NCBI GenBank assembly: GCA_903837595.1
Contig: CAILVI010000372.1
Location: 1 to 64,000 of the forward strand
Source of the DNA: an uncultured Thiodictyon sp.
Lineage (GTDB): Bacteria; Pseudomonadota; Gammaproteobacteria; Chromatiales; Chromatiaceae
Reading direction: 5' to 3'
DNA length: 64,000 bases
In this document: positions 35,246-43,846 of the stretch, in pieces
Layout of the letters: each line of letters opens with the position of its first letter
Position numbering within the stretch: position 1 is the stretch's first letter
Position numbers and translations under genes: made by a program
Notes under the pieces: model-generated
What the model was told of the DNA's origin: nothing
Seen by the model: only the letters and a program-made list of their open reading frames with translations
The model's database searches: none

Positions 35246-36208
35246 TCAGGCGGCCAGGACCTTGCGGGTGTACTCCACCCAGGCCCCGTACAGATAGACG
35301 GCATCGCCATCGTTGGTCCCGCCCAGGGTGAGGATGGCGGTGAGCGTGGCCGGGGCCGCGATCAGGCCCGCCGCGGCGGCGGCGAAGGTCAGCTCAGTGA
35401 CCGCCTGGGGCCAAGCCTGGGCGGCGGTGGTGCAGGCATCGGCATTGCCGGTATCGCCCGGGCCCGCCAGATAGACCTCGCAATCGAGCGTCAGGGTGTC
35501 CAGGTTGCCGCCCTTACCCACCAGGGCATGGACATGCAGATCCCCGGCCTCGTCGTAGTCCTGCGGCAGCGGCAGGCAGAAGGCCAGGGCCTCACCCGCC
35601 GTGCAGTCCACCGGGATCTCGATCCGCTGTTCCTTGTTGGCGGCTTGCGCCAGGCCGGCCACCGTGGTCGCCTGCTTGGTGAGTGCCGTTCCGTCCTCCA
35701 TCGTGATCGCGGCGAGCGGGATGGGTAGGGTGGCCTGAGCGGTCTGCCGGTCGACATACAACTCGGCCAGGGCCGCCTCCACCGTGGCGGCAGCGGTATG
35801 CCCGCCGGCATCCGCCAGTGAGACCGTGGCCGCCGTGGTGCTCAACACGCCGAACTCCACCACCTCGACAATGGCCCCGCCGGAACCCGCCGCCTCGATC
35901 GCCTGGGCGAGTGCCGAGCCGTTGGCCGAGTCGGACACCTTGCCGTCCGCCGCGCCATAGAGCACGGCACCGCTGGCAAAGCTGTCCGCCGCCTCGATCT
36001 CGACCGTCCCGGAGACCGTGCGCAGCCGGGCATTGGTGAAGCTGCCACTGGCCGCGGCCTGGGTGGTCACCCCGATGTGCTGCTCGCCCGCATCGGCATA
36101 GACCACCGTGGGGGGCATGGTGCTGGAGGCATCCGCGATCCGGACCCGGCGCGAGACGGCCAGCGCCTCACCCGCCAGAAAGGCCCGATAGCCTGCGTTT
36201 TCGCTCAT
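35246..36208 (-). CDS. Capsid cement/decoration protein with extended C-terminus
   Basis: The N-terminal 100 residues resemble DUF2190-type capsid cement proteins: GEALAVSRRVRIADASSTMP, VVYADAGEQHIGVTTQAAAS, LRTVSGTVEIEAADSFASGA. A longer second half (about 120-320) is beta-rich and resembles a separate domain (IEIPVDCTAGEALAFCLPLP, LTLDCEVYLAGPGDTGNADA). At 320 aa it is about two to three times the usual cement length, so it may combine a decoration and a head-fibre function. AAGGAG precedes the ATG. Confidence 0.72.
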   Translation of the reverse strand: MSENAGYRAFLAGEALAVSRRVRIADASSTMPPTVVYADAGEQHIGVTTQAAASGSFTNARLRTVSGTVEIEAADSFASGAVLYGAADGKVSDSANGSALAQAIEAAGSGGAIVEVVEFGVLSTTAATVSLADAGGHTAAATVEAALAELYVDRQTAQATLPIPLAAITMEDGTALTKQATTVAGLAQAANKEQRIEIPVDCTAGEALAFCLPLPQDYDEAGDLHVHALVGKGGNLDTLTLDCEVYLAGPGDTGNADACTTAAQAWPQAVTELTFAAAAAGLIAAPATLTAILTLGGTNDGDAVYLYGAWVEYTRKVLAA

Positions 36209-36219
36209 GTCTGGACTCC

Positions 36220-37428
36220 TTACGCGCGCTGCGTCTGGGGCTGGGTGGACTCGATCCAGGCGCGGTGCGCCTCGGGGTGGGCACGGGCGATCGCCATCAT
36301 GGCGGTGCCGCGGCTGACCTTGTCGCTGGCCATGGTGGCGGTCACCAGGGACTCGTAATCACTGCCGGCGGGGTCGGTGCCCGGGGTCTGGTCGGTGCGG
36401 CTGAGCAGGATCGGGGTGCAGCCCTTGAGATAGTCACGGAAGCCCTGCGGGTCCCGCTTGGCATAGCCCTGCGCCCAGTCCCGCTTGGCGGGTTCGATCA
36501 GCCGCTCGCGCAGCGCTTGGGCCACCGTCTCAGTGGCGTCGCGTTCGGCCAGGGTATTGGTGAGATCCGTGATGCGGGCGTGCGCCGCCATCAGCACCTG
36601 GTGCGTCTCCACCTCCGGGGCCACCGCGCACAGTTCGCGCAGACCGGACAGGCCGCGGCCCATCTGCGTCATTAGCACGATCCTGTCGGCCGGCGTGGCA
36701 CTGGCCGAGACCAACCCCGCCGCCGCAGCCGGTTCGCCCTCGGCCTTCAGCCGCTCGGTAAGGATTTGCAGTTGCGCACCAATCTCGGCCGTGGTGGCCA
36801 GGGTGGGCAGGTTGAAGAGGTAGCGCAGCCGCTCCAGCAGTTCGTCGGCATCCATCTGGGGCTCCAGGTGTGGGGGCAAGGCGCGATGGGAGAGCGCCCG
36901 CAGGTAGAGGTTCGGCCGGTGAGTCAGCCCGGCGCCGGACAGACCGACGATGGCATTGCTCTCGGGGTCCACCAGCAGTTCAGGGGAGAGGTAGCGGTAC
37001 TCACGCGCCGCGATGTGCGCCCGGGCGCGCTCGGTCCATTCGATGCGCCCCTCGATCCCGCCGTTGCCGGACAGGCGCAGCTCCGCCAGCCAGCCGGCCG
37101 CGGGGGGCAGATCGGCACCCGGCGTGCGCTTCAGGTCCGCGTGGTCGTAATCGACCGGGGCCGCCTGGTCAGAGCCGGGCGGGAAGTCGATGGCAAAGGC
37201 CGCCACCACGGCAGCAGCAGCGGCGAGCGTATACGGGCCGCGACCGTCACGGGTCAGGCACTCGCCGGGGGGGATCAGTTCGCACCAGTCGGTAGGCAGT
37301 GCCGCCAGGGCCACACCGGCCCCCTGGCAGGACAGATAGCCCGCGGCGGGAACTCCCGCCGCGGGGCCTCGATCCGCAAAGACTGCGGGCTGCGCGCGCT
37401 TCGACGATGGGTGGGGTGCGTTTGGCAT
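36220..37428 (-). CDS. Phage protease/scaffold (Mu protein I-like)
   Basis: This 402-aa protein corresponds to the Mu I protease with an internal scaffold at its C-terminus. Family features are DWCELIPPGECLTRDGRGPY, VDYDHADLKRTPGADLPPAA, GWLAELRLSGNGGIEGRIEW, and the active-site region EYRYLSPELLVDPESNAIVG followed by LSGAGLTHRPNLYL. Residues 215-400 are helical scaffold. I use the ATG at 37428; a GTG at 37446 is possible. The putative promoter at 37436-37481 would place a transcript start close to 37429, implying a leaderless message or a start further in. No ribosome site is visible for either. Confidence 0.82.
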   Translation of the reverse strand: MPNAPHPSSKRAQPAVFADRGPAAGVPAAGYLSCQGAGVALAALPTDWCELIPPGECLTRDGRGPYTLAAAAAVVAAFAIDFPPGSDQAAPVDYDHADLKRTPGADLPPAAGWLAELRLSGNGGIEGRIEWTERARAHIAAREYRYLSPELLVDPESNAIVGLSGAGLTHRPNLYLRALSHRALPPHLEPQMDADELLERLRYLFNLPTLATTAEIGAQLQILTERLKAEGEPAAAAGLVSASATPADRIVLMTQMGRGLSGLRELCAVAPEVETHQVLMAAHARITDLTNTLAERDATETVAQALRERLIEPAKRDWAQGYAKRDPQGFRDYLKGCTPILLSRTDQTPGTDPAGSDYESLVTATMASDKVSRGTAMMAIARAHPEAHRAWIESTQPQTQRA

Positions 37429-37435
37429 GGGGTGC

Positions 37436-37481
37436 AGTGTGCGCACGCCAGGCCAATCAGGGGACGGGGAAAGCTTTCCCC
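37436..37481 (-). promoter_or_regulatory. Candidate late promoter upstream of protease-capsid block
   Basis: The palindrome GGGGAAAGCTTTCCCC at 37466-37481 is followed on the minus strand by CACACT (37436-37441) after exactly 24 bases. The same palindrome, 24-base spacing and CACACT occur at 44873-44918 although most of the spacer differs. The location just upstream of the protease gene is that of PI in Mu, which is turned on by the dyad-binding activator C. Confidence 0.6.
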
Positions 37482-37674
37482 CGCGGGGTTACGGGGGGGG
37501 GATCGGGCGGGATCAGGCTACGCCCGCCGGGCGGTTTCGGCAAGGCGGCGAAGGGGGTCTCACAGGGGGCTCACAGGGGGCGGTGTAAATGGTGTAAATA
37601 CCCCGTCAATTCGCCCGCCACGGCGTTGGGCTGCAGGGGTCAGTACGGTAGCCGCACCCGGGGCGTCCGGCGCG

Positions 37675-38121
37675 TCAGGCGGCAGGGTTCAAGAGGCGGG
37701 TCAGGATATCCAGCACCCGCTGGGTATCCTCCGCCCCCAGGGTACCGGCGTCCGGGTCCGCCGACAGCAGACCGCGCCGCGCCATGTGCTCGGTGCCCCA
37801 CTCGTGATAGGCGGCATAGGGCACGCCAAAGCCGATGGTGGCGGTGTCTGCGGTGGCACTGGAGTTGAGGCTATCGAGCATATCGCCGTAGCGGTCCAGC
37901 AGGGTGCGGTTGCCGGCGGCCGGGTAGTTCTGCTCAGTGGATGGCTTCCAGGCCGCCCAGGCGTTGCCGGCCGGGTCGGTCTTGGTCTCGAAGCGGCCGG
38001 AGACCGCCGCCCCCAGCTCGGTGGCAATCCCGGCCATGGCGGGGCTGAGGTCGCCCAACTGGTGCAGGAGACGGTTGAGGTAATCCGTGACCTGCTGGTC
38101 TTGGACGGTGATGTTGATCAT
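37675..38121 (-). CDS. Virion morphogenesis protein (Mu gpG-like)
   Basis: A 148-aa protein with the Phage_tail_S/gpG pattern: MINITVQDQQVTDYLNRLLH, AGNAWAAWKPSTEQNYPAAG, LLDRYGDMLDSLNSSA and the conserved YAAYHEWGTEHMARRGLLSA. In Mu gpG acts in head morphogenesis and tail completion. A 228-base gap without a gene lies between it and the protease gene; the late promoter candidate is there, together with two copies of GGTGTAAAT. Confidence 0.85.
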   Translation of the reverse strand: MINITVQDQQVTDYLNRLLHQLGDLSPAMAGIATELGAAVSGRFETKTDPAGNAWAAWKPSTEQNYPAAGNRTLLDRYGDMLDSLNSSATADTATIGFGVPYAAYHEWGTEHMARRGLLSADPDAGTLGAEDTQRVLDILTRLLNPAA

Positions 38122-38209
38122 GGCTATACTCTACCTAACCCGCGAAGTCGTTTCGGACGTTTAGAGAAGGGGGCGCAAGCCAGCATGCACTCGTCGCGGG
38201 TGTTACCCC

Positions 38210-39553
38210 TCACTTCTGCCACATCCCCATTTTCTTCCGCAGCGAATCCAGCGCGACCAAACGGGCACGCGGTCTGATCTCTTCGACGTAACGATACCCC
38301 ACGCCGTCGATCACCTTAACGAACACGATCACATCCCGACCGATGGCGTTTTTGCCGTCCAAAAACACGCGATCCCAAGCACTGGTGATCAGTTCGACCA
38401 ACGCGAAGTCGTGCTCAGACACGGCGATCTGACCGCGGGCGGCTTCGCGCGCGGGGTTGCCATGTTGCTTCAACGTGTGGCGGACCCCGTAGTTATCCAT
38501 TGCGCGAGCATAGCCGGTCAGGTCTAAACCGGTCTCGCGCAGGATTGCCTCCACACCGGTGACCGGGCCGAAATCGATTTGCATCTGCCGGTCTGCCACC
38601 GAGCGGGCATCAGCCACAAAGGCGGCGACATCCGGGGTCGGAAGCGTCACGACGGCCTTGTTTGCCGCTGCGGCTAGCACCGGTGGGACCGCCGCCAGCT
38701 TGGCCTCCACCTGCTTGGCCAACTCAGCGGCCCGTTGGGCCGCGATGCCGACATTGTAACCAAACCCCGGATCGATCCCGGCCGGCACGTCGCGGGTCTC
38801 ACCGGTGCGCTTGTCCTTCCAGGCCACCCACTCGACCTTCGGCGCGGTCTTGTCCAATTGAGCCATGCGCAGTTCACCCGTCTCGCGATCGCGGTACGGG
38901 ACCTGGCCGGCCTCGTATTGGGCCTGACTCACCGCCATGGCCCGGCAGCGGCAGTGCCAGCCGCAGGGTGGATAGTGGGTCTTCCAGACGGGGTGCCCGA
39001 TGGGCAGGGTGACGTTGTGCCAGGCCGCGTGGCTCGCGCGTACCCGCTCATCGCCCTTGGTGATGTAGCGCAGGTAAGGATGGGTGCCGGCCGACTGCTC
39101 GAACCGCTGCCAGCGCCCGGCGCTGTGCGCCATGCGGGTGTTCACGTCATAGATCAGCTTGACCCGGTTGGGGTCGAAGCGGGTGTTGAGTACCTCCCCG
39201 GTGTTGGGGTCTACCACCTCGACCTTACCCCACCACCCGGACTCCTGGAGCAGCTTGGTGGTGCTGCGCTCAAAGTCCCGCCGGGTCAGGTCCCCGCCCA
39301 CGCTCTTGGTGATGCCGTCTTGGATGGCGGCCAGCAGGTCCAGGCGGGCCAGGCGGGAGACGGTGAACTGGTGGGCGTGTTCCTCCTGCCACAACTCGCG
39401 CCAGTCATAGGTCTGCGTCAGGCGCTTGCGGCCTTCCAGGTAGGTGGCCGCGCCCTCTGGCGTCTGCACGAACAGCCGCGCGAACTCGGCCGGGGTCAGG
39501 TCCTCCGGGACCGGTGTCGTGGGCGGTGCGCCCGGGCCGGTGGCGAGCGGCAT
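38210..39553 (-). CDS. Mu F-like minor head protein fused to a PBECR-type nuclease domain
   Basis: The 447-aa protein has two parts. Residues 1-215 are the Mu F/SPP1 gp7 head morphogenesis domain: DWRELWQEEHAHQFTVSRLA, RLIYDVNTRMAHSAGRWQRF-type segment, and the Cys/His signature YPPCGWHCRCRAMAVSQAQY. After a linker, about residues 330-447 look like a phage Barnase/EndoU/ColicinE5/RelE-like nuclease: NYGVRHTLKQHGNPAREAAR, RGQIAVSEHDFALVELITSA, then IVFVKVIDGVGYRYVEEIRP and a basic RKKMGMWQK end. The nuclease half is visibly less G+C-rich than its neighbours. The enzyme could be injected with the DNA. A gap of 88 bases follows before gpG. Confidence 0.8.
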   Translation of the reverse strand: MPLATGPGAPPTTPVPEDLTPAEFARLFVQTPEGAATYLEGRKRLTQTYDWRELWQEEHAHQFTVSRLARLDLLAAIQDGITKSVGGDLTRRDFERSTTKLLQESGWWGKVEVVDPNTGEVLNTRFDPNRVKLIYDVNTRMAHSAGRWQRFEQSAGTHPYLRYITKGDERVRASHAAWHNVTLPIGHPVWKTHYPPCGWHCRCRAMAVSQAQYEAGQVPYRDRETGELRMAQLDKTAPKVEWVAWKDKRTGETRDVPAGIDPGFGYNVGIAAQRAAELAKQVEAKLAAVPPVLAAAANKAVVTLPTPDVAAFVADARSVADRQMQIDFGPVTGVEAILRETGLDLTGYARAMDNYGVRHTLKQHGNPAREAARGQIAVSEHDFALVELITSAWDRVFLDGKNAIGRDVIVFVKVIDGVGYRYVEEIRPRARLVALDSLRKKMGMWQK

Positions 39554-41112
39554 CAGTCGGGCTCAATCCCCGCGGCACCGGCCAGGCGCGCGGTATAGGC
39601 CAGTTGGGTGAGCCGCGCGGCCAAGGGGTCCGCGTCCATCCTGGCCAGCAGACCAGGCAGCATGGCAATGGCATCGGCCGCGGTGGCGTCCGGTCCCAGT
39701 GCCGCCATCGCGGCGCGCAAGGGCTCATGCAGCGGGGCCAGGTCCGCCTCCCAATCGGCCAGCGCCGCATCCACCAGGGCGTCAATCCCGTCGGGAGCAG
39801 GGGCGTCCCGCCCCTGTGCTTGCAGCGCCCGTTGCGGGACCGGCACCACCGGTACAGCAGGCACCGCGGGATCAGGCCCCGGCGCCGCCGCCGGCGCCCC
39901 CAACACCGCCTCCCCCTGCATGGGCTCCGGCACCGCCCACTTGCGCCGCACCCAGGACAGCGGCGCATCCAACCCCAGCGGGGTCAGCTTCTCCAAGGCC
40001 GTGGCCAGGGCCACCAGGTCCTCCGGCCACTCCACCGGCATCTCAATCTGCGGATACACCGGTTGCGGCCCAAAGTTCAGGTCCACCCAGGGGCGCACCA
40101 CCTGGCGGTTGATGGTCCGCGTGAGCGCCCGGGCATCCGCGCTCAGGATGTCCAACCGCACCTCGTTGTGCACCTTGGCCTGGCTCAGACTCGCCCCGTT
40201 GTCCGCCGTCATGGTCTGGCCGACCACACACTTGCTCACCTGCTCATCCAGATACCGACACAGCCGCTCCTGGATGTCGGTCCCGTTGGCACCCTTGGGC
40301 GCGATGACATCGAGCATCATCGAGGCCGGGAACACCGCCGACCCATCCAACCCGATGGCCGCCACCGCGGCCTTGAGGATATCGATATCCTCATCCGGCG
40401 TGCCGGCCGGGTAGCGGCCGGTGCGGAACACCCCGGACAACTCACCGGCGATGGACCAGCGCCTGAGCGCGAGCATCTTCAAGAGATAGGCCCAACCGGC
40501 GGCACGCGCCAGCCCCGCCCGGATCGGCAGCCCGGCCTTGAGCGCGGGTTCATGCACCACAAAGCCGTACGGCTGTAGGTCCAGCCCGCGCAGGGTCCCG
40601 TCTTCCAGCCGCAGGGTGCGCCCATCGTCGCGGTCATAACGGAACCAGCGCTGGGGCCGCAAAATGACTTCACCGGGGCGCCATTCGGAGCCGCTGGTGT
40701 CCCACAAGACCTCGGCGACGCCGTAGCCCTTGGCGATGCCGTCGGACAGGGCCGTGAGGTCACCCCACCAATCGCTGCGGGTCATCTCCTCCAGACCCTG
40801 GGACAGGCGCCGCGCCATACCGCGATCCCCGGCCGGCGCCACCCGCACCTCCAGCCCTTCCAGCGCCAGGCGCCGGGTCTGGATCTGGGAGCGGTAATGC
40901 AGGTCCGCCTCTTCCATCCGTTCGGCCAGTTCCAGATAGTCCCGGGCATTGGAGTAGATGGCGGAGCGCAACAGCGAGGTGAGGCGCGCCGGGGTCAAGC
41001 CGTCCAGACTGCCGGTGGGCAGCACCGGGCGTTGCGCGCTGGGCACGGCCTTGGGCTCGCGCAACAGACGGGCCAGGCCGGACTGGGCGGCATTGAGCAC
41101 GCGGGTCAACAT
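39553..41112 (-). CDS. Portal protein (DUF935, Mu gp29-like)
   Basis: A 519-aa portal, the dodecameric ring through which DNA enters and leaves the head. DUF935 features include TPARLTSLLRSAIYSNARDY, LELAERMEEADLHYRSQIQT, RRLALEGLEVRVAPAGDRG, the segment EVLWDTSGSEWRPGEVILRP and PIRAGLARAAGWAYLLKMLA. The C-terminal 100 residues are Ala/Pro-rich. It overlaps both neighbours, and lies between the terminase and the F-like protein as in Mu. Confidence 0.92.
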   Translation of the reverse strand: MLTRVLNAAQSGLARLLREPKAVPSAQRPVLPTGSLDGLTPARLTSLLRSAIYSNARDYLELAERMEEADLHYRSQIQTRRLALEGLEVRVAPAGDRGMARRLSQGLEEMTRSDWWGDLTALSDGIAKGYGVAEVLWDTSGSEWRPGEVILRPQRWFRYDRDDGRTLRLEDGTLRGLDLQPYGFVVHEPALKAGLPIRAGLARAAGWAYLLKMLALRRWSIAGELSGVFRTGRYPAGTPDEDIDILKAAVAAIGLDGSAVFPASMMLDVIAPKGANGTDIQERLCRYLDEQVSKCVVGQTMTADNGASLSQAKVHNEVRLDILSADARALTRTINRQVVRPWVDLNFGPQPVYPQIEMPVEWPEDLVALATALEKLTPLGLDAPLSWVRRKWAVPEPMQGEAVLGAPAAAPGPDPAVPAVPVVPVPQRALQAQGRDAPAPDGIDALVDAALADWEADLAPLHEPLRAAMAALGPDATAADAIAMLPGLLARMDADPLAARLTQLAYTARLAGAAGIEPD

Positions 41113-41339
41113 AAGCGGGCCTCATAGAGTGGTGCGTTATCCGCCCCGCACGGCTGCCCGGCACTGATGGCGGTCTTCCAGGCCACCGGCAACTTGTTCA
41201 CCGGATGGATGCACCAGGGCTCCTGGTGCTGGATGCGGTAGTGCTTGCAGGTGTAGCACCCCCGGTGGTGGTGATCCGGGACCACAAAGGCGCGCATGGC
41301 CCGGAGCGCGTCCATCCTGAGAACCGCGCGCTCAGTCAT
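41106..41339 (-). CDS. Small Cys/His-rich phage protein
   Basis: A 77-aa protein (MTERAVLRMDALRAMRAFVV) with a putative zinc site: HHHRGCYTCKHYRIQHQEPW, then CIHPVN and QPCGADN. Starts in an ATGA overlap with the small gene before it and overlaps the portal start. The family is unknown; small zinc proteins of this type occur between terminase and portal genes in several Mu-like prophages. Confidence 0.65.
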   Translation of the reverse strand: MTERAVLRMDALRAMRAFVVPDHHHRGCYTCKHYRIQHQEPWCIHPVNKLPVAWKTAISAGQPCGADNAPLYEARLC

Positions 41340-41430
41340 GGCCCTCGCCTTCCATAAACTGCAGCGCGGCCACCGGCCCGCGGTCACCGAGATGCAGCGG
41401 CCCCGGGTATTGAATGGACTGGTCAGACAT
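41332..41430 (-). CDS. 32-aa phage protein
   Basis: A tiny frame, MSDQSIQYPGPLHLGDRGPV followed by AALQFMEGEGHD, linked by overlapping stop and start codons to the terminase gene and to the next small gene. The double coupling supports translation. No family recognised. Confidence 0.5.
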   Translation of the reverse strand: MSDQSIQYPGPLHLGDRGPVAALQFMEGEGHD

Positions 41431-43166
41431 CAAAAGGCTCCCGGGCCAAACAGGCCCTCGGTGGCAGGATTGGGGGTGCGGTGCAAGGCGTAGCTCTGCG
41501 CCCGGCTCGCCGCCAGGCCCCAGAGCATGTAGAGACAGCACAGCGCCTCATAGTCGTGGTGCGGCTGCGCCTCGGGCCAGGTCTCAAGCTCAGAGACCAG
41601 CGCGGCACAGGCCGGGTGGATCAGGATGGAGGGCGCAACCGGGTCGGTCAGGTAGGGCTCAAGCGATTCGATGCGCACCACGCGGTCCTCGATCGCCGTC
41701 ACACCCACCAGCGGCAGCGGGCAGCCTTGTTCCAGTCCGTACTGGATGGAGGTCCGGCGGCTGTCCTCTTGCGCCTGGTTGTTCTCCCAGGCGATGTGCC
41801 GCGCGTGGTGGCGGCGCTGGCCGGCGACCAGATCGGAGCGCAGCTTCGACGGCGCCCGGCGCTTGACGCTGTCCTCGCGCACATGCAGGGTCTTGTGCGT
41901 CGGGTTCCAGTAGCCCCAGAGGATGCCGCTGGGGTGATTGCGCGGGCCGCCGATGCTCATGTCCACGGCACCGAGCGCGATCCACCCGGCCCCGGGCTCG
42001 CCGTTCCACCAGGTCCAGGAGGCAAAGACGCGGTCTTCGGTCTGGCCGTCGCCCTGCATCTCGGTGGCGAAGGCGCGGGGGGCGCGCACCCGCTTGGCGA
42101 TCAGCTCATATAAGGAACGCACACCCGGCCAGGAGACCCGGGCGCCCTGGTCCATCTGCTTTTGATGGCGGATGTAATAGCGGTGGCTGGGCAGCTCAGC
42201 GACGGGCAGTTTACGGCCCGCGTCCGCGGCGACCAGCTCCGCGCGCCGGTCCTCATTGCGCATCAACTCTTCGCACTTGCCCCACAGGTCCTTGCGGATG
42301 GGCTCCTGCTCCAGGGCGCGGAAGTGGTGCACCAGGTGCCCGGGGGTCTTCTTGGCGCGGCTGATGGGGTCATCCTGGTGCAGGATGGTCCCCACGCCCA
42401 AGACCTTCACGCTGCCGTCGGGCGGCCCCAAATACTCCACTGCACGAGTGACCCAGGTCCAACGGTTCTCCCGTTCGGTCGGGCTCTTGGCCTCGCTGTC
42501 GGTGATCAGGTCATCGGGCAACAGCAGCTTGGGCCGGGCGGCACCGTGGGCGGAACCGCGTACCGCCTGTTCGGCGCCGAAGGGTTCGATCTTCACCCCG
42601 CTGGCGGTGAGCACCTCCGCCACGCGCCAGATGCGGCCCTGGCCGCAGACCTCGGGCCAGTCCAGGGCCAGGCTGGCGTTGCAGGTGAGTTCCGTCTTGA
42701 TCGCATCCAGGGCCTTGGTGGGCAGGCGCGTCTCGGCGGAGAGTAAGAGGATGTAGTCAATCGGGGGCGGGACGCCCCCGCTCCAGCCGACCTCCGCGCG
42801 CACGTCCGGCTGTTGCAACAGGATGTCGATGGCGCACCAGAGGGGCAGCAGCTTGGTGGCGAGGCTGGTCTTGGCCTCGCCGCGCGGCGCGATCCACCAT
42901 TCCACGCAGCCAGCCGAGCCGCGCAGCAACTGCGGCGCACGCTGGGCAAAGTGGCGCTGAAAGCTGGACCCCTCCCCGCGCAGGTAGTGCGGAAAGTAGG
43001 TGGTGGCCCACCACCAATAGTCTTGGTCTACCAGCACCCGGCGGCGCCGCGCGGTGCGGGCCTCAGGGCTCGGGTCCAGATCGAGCCGCCGCGCCTCGAT
43101 GTCGCGCTGCAACCGGGCGCGGTCGTCGGCCAGCTCACGCAGGAAGGCGCGGGCGGTGAGGCTCAT
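41430..43166 (-). CDS. Terminase large subunit (Mu gp28-like)
   Basis: The 578-aa packaging motor. The Walker A-like segment WWIAPRGEAKTSLATKLLPL is near residue 93 and the Walker B candidate PKLLLPDDLITDSEAKSPTE near 217. A nuclease half follows from about residue 375 (GWIALGAVDMSIGGPRNHPS, DYEALCCLYMLWGL). In Mu-like phages it cuts headful lengths and carries flanking host DNA. It overlaps the small gene upstream by four bases. Confidence 0.88.
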   Translation of the reverse strand: MSLTARAFLRELADDRARLQRDIEARRLDLDPSPEARTARRRRVLVDQDYWWWATTYFPHYLRGEGSSFQRHFAQRAPQLLRGSAGCVEWWIAPRGEAKTSLATKLLPLWCAIDILLQQPDVRAEVGWSGGVPPPIDYILLLSAETRLPTKALDAIKTELTCNASLALDWPEVCGQGRIWRVAEVLTASGVKIEPFGAEQAVRGSAHGAARPKLLLPDDLITDSEAKSPTERENRWTWVTRAVEYLGPPDGSVKVLGVGTILHQDDPISRAKKTPGHLVHHFRALEQEPIRKDLWGKCEELMRNEDRRAELVAADAGRKLPVAELPSHRYYIRHQKQMDQGARVSWPGVRSLYELIAKRVRAPRAFATEMQGDGQTEDRVFASWTWWNGEPGAGWIALGAVDMSIGGPRNHPSGILWGYWNPTHKTLHVREDSVKRRAPSKLRSDLVAGQRRHHARHIAWENNQAQEDSRRTSIQYGLEQGCPLPLVGVTAIEDRVVRIESLEPYLTDPVAPSILIHPACAALVSELETWPEAQPHHDYEALCCLYMLWGLAASRAQSYALHRTPNPATEGLFGPGAF

Positions 43167-43339
43167 GCGGTGCCCCGCGCCAGCTCCAGATAGAGCTGCA
43201 AGGTGTGCGCCGCTTTGGCCAGATCCTCATCACCGCCCACCTGGTGCCCGAGTGCGGGCGCATCACTCACCGGCCTCTGGCTCCCACGCTCCAGCGTGGG
43301 AGCAAGTCCCGACGCTCCAGCGTCGCGTAGCCCGCTCAT
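43163..43339 (-). CDS. 58-aa phage protein disrupted by a REP-like insertion
   Basis: Starts in an ATGA overlap with the DksA-like gene: MSGLRDAGASGLAPTLERGS, then QRPVSDAPALGHQVGGDEDL and AKAAHTLQLYLELARGTA. The first 20 residues are encoded by palindromic repeat DNA (43280-43324), so the natural N-terminus may have been altered by repeat insertion in frame. The C-terminal half looks like a genuine small helical protein. Confidence 0.5.
   Translation of the reverse strand: MSGLRDAGASGLAPTLERGSQRPVSDAPALGHQVGGDEDLAKAAHTLQLYLELARGTA
43280..43303. repeat. REP-like palindrome inside a phage gene
   Basis: GCTCCCACGCT-CC-AGCGTGGGAGC, perfect 11-bp arms, followed closely by GACGCTCCAGCGTC (43311-43324). 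Together they look like a dispersed repeat unit that has landed in frame in a prophage gene. Confidence 0.7.
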
Positions 43340-43563
43340 CCGTAGAGCTCCACGGCACTCTGACAATCCACGCACCGGATCGCCCCAGGCATGGCGTTGA
43401 GCCGGCGCGGGCTTAGCACCTCCCCGCAGTCCAGACACAGCCGGCGCCCCTGCTCATCCTCCCACGGGGTACCCAGCGGCACCTCGGTACGGGCATGGTG
43501 CGCCGCCAGGTCGGCCGCCAGGTCCTGGTCAATGCGCTCTTGGGCGCGGTCGGCGTCATCCAT
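43336..43563 (-). CDS. TraR/DksA-type zinc-finger protein
   Basis: A 75-aa protein with the C4 zinc finger LCLDCGEVLSPRRLNAMPGA followed by IRCVDCQSAVELYG, and an acidic N-terminal helix (DDADRAQERIDQDLAADLAA). TraR/DksA proteins bind the RNA polymerase secondary channel and change promoter choice. Phage-encoded copies are common in Mu-like elements. Overlaps both neighbours. Confidence 0.85.
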   Translation of the reverse strand: MDDADRAQERIDQDLAADLAAHHARTEVPLGTPWEDEQGRRLCLDCGEVLSPRRLNAMPGAIRCVDCQSAVELYG

Positions 43564-43846
43564 GATCGGGTACCTCTCGGATCAGCCGCCACTGATAGTC
43601 GCGCATAGCGATCCAGCGCCACGGATGCCGCCACCACCGGACCGGCGCCCAGTGATTACCATGCGGGCCGCAGTCGCCATGGGGTAACCGCAAGTCCTCG
43701 CAATCGGGGAGCGGCATGACAAAAGCGGAACCGTCGATGGGCGAGTACCGCGGTTGCGGAATCACGCGAGCGCACGCGGTCGTAAGCAGTCGCTCAGGCC
43801 CCCGATGATCGCAGTGGATGCACAAGTTGAACGGTCGCTTAGGCAC
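43556..43846 (-). CDS. Hypothetical Cys/His/Trp-rich phage protein
   Basis: A 96-aa product from the GTG at 43846, which overlaps the end of the DUF1804 gene: MPKRPFNLCIHCDHRGPERL, then DCEDLRLPHGDCGPHGNHWA and PVRWWRHPWRWIAMRDYQWR. Two CxxC-like pairs and several His suggest metal binding. A frame extending to 43873 would overlap further and has no start signal. Family unknown. Confidence 0.55.
   Translation of the reverse strand: MPKRPFNLCIHCDHRGPERLLTTACARVIPQPRYSPIDGSAFVMPLPDCEDLRLPHGDCGPHGNHWAPVRWWRHPWRWIAMRDYQWRLIREVPDHG

Noticed and set aside
33937..35331. 464-aa plus-strand frame opposite capsid genes
   Set aside because: Antisense of the capsid and connector genes, both of known families.
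38137..38201. AACCCGCGA and TCGCGGGT as a hairpin after the head protein gene
   Set aside because: The arms are about 48 bases apart, so a functional terminator hairpin is unlikely.
36766..38277. 503-aa plus-strand frame opposite protease and gpG
   Set aside because: Spans three genuine minus-strand genes and a regulatory gap; no domain.
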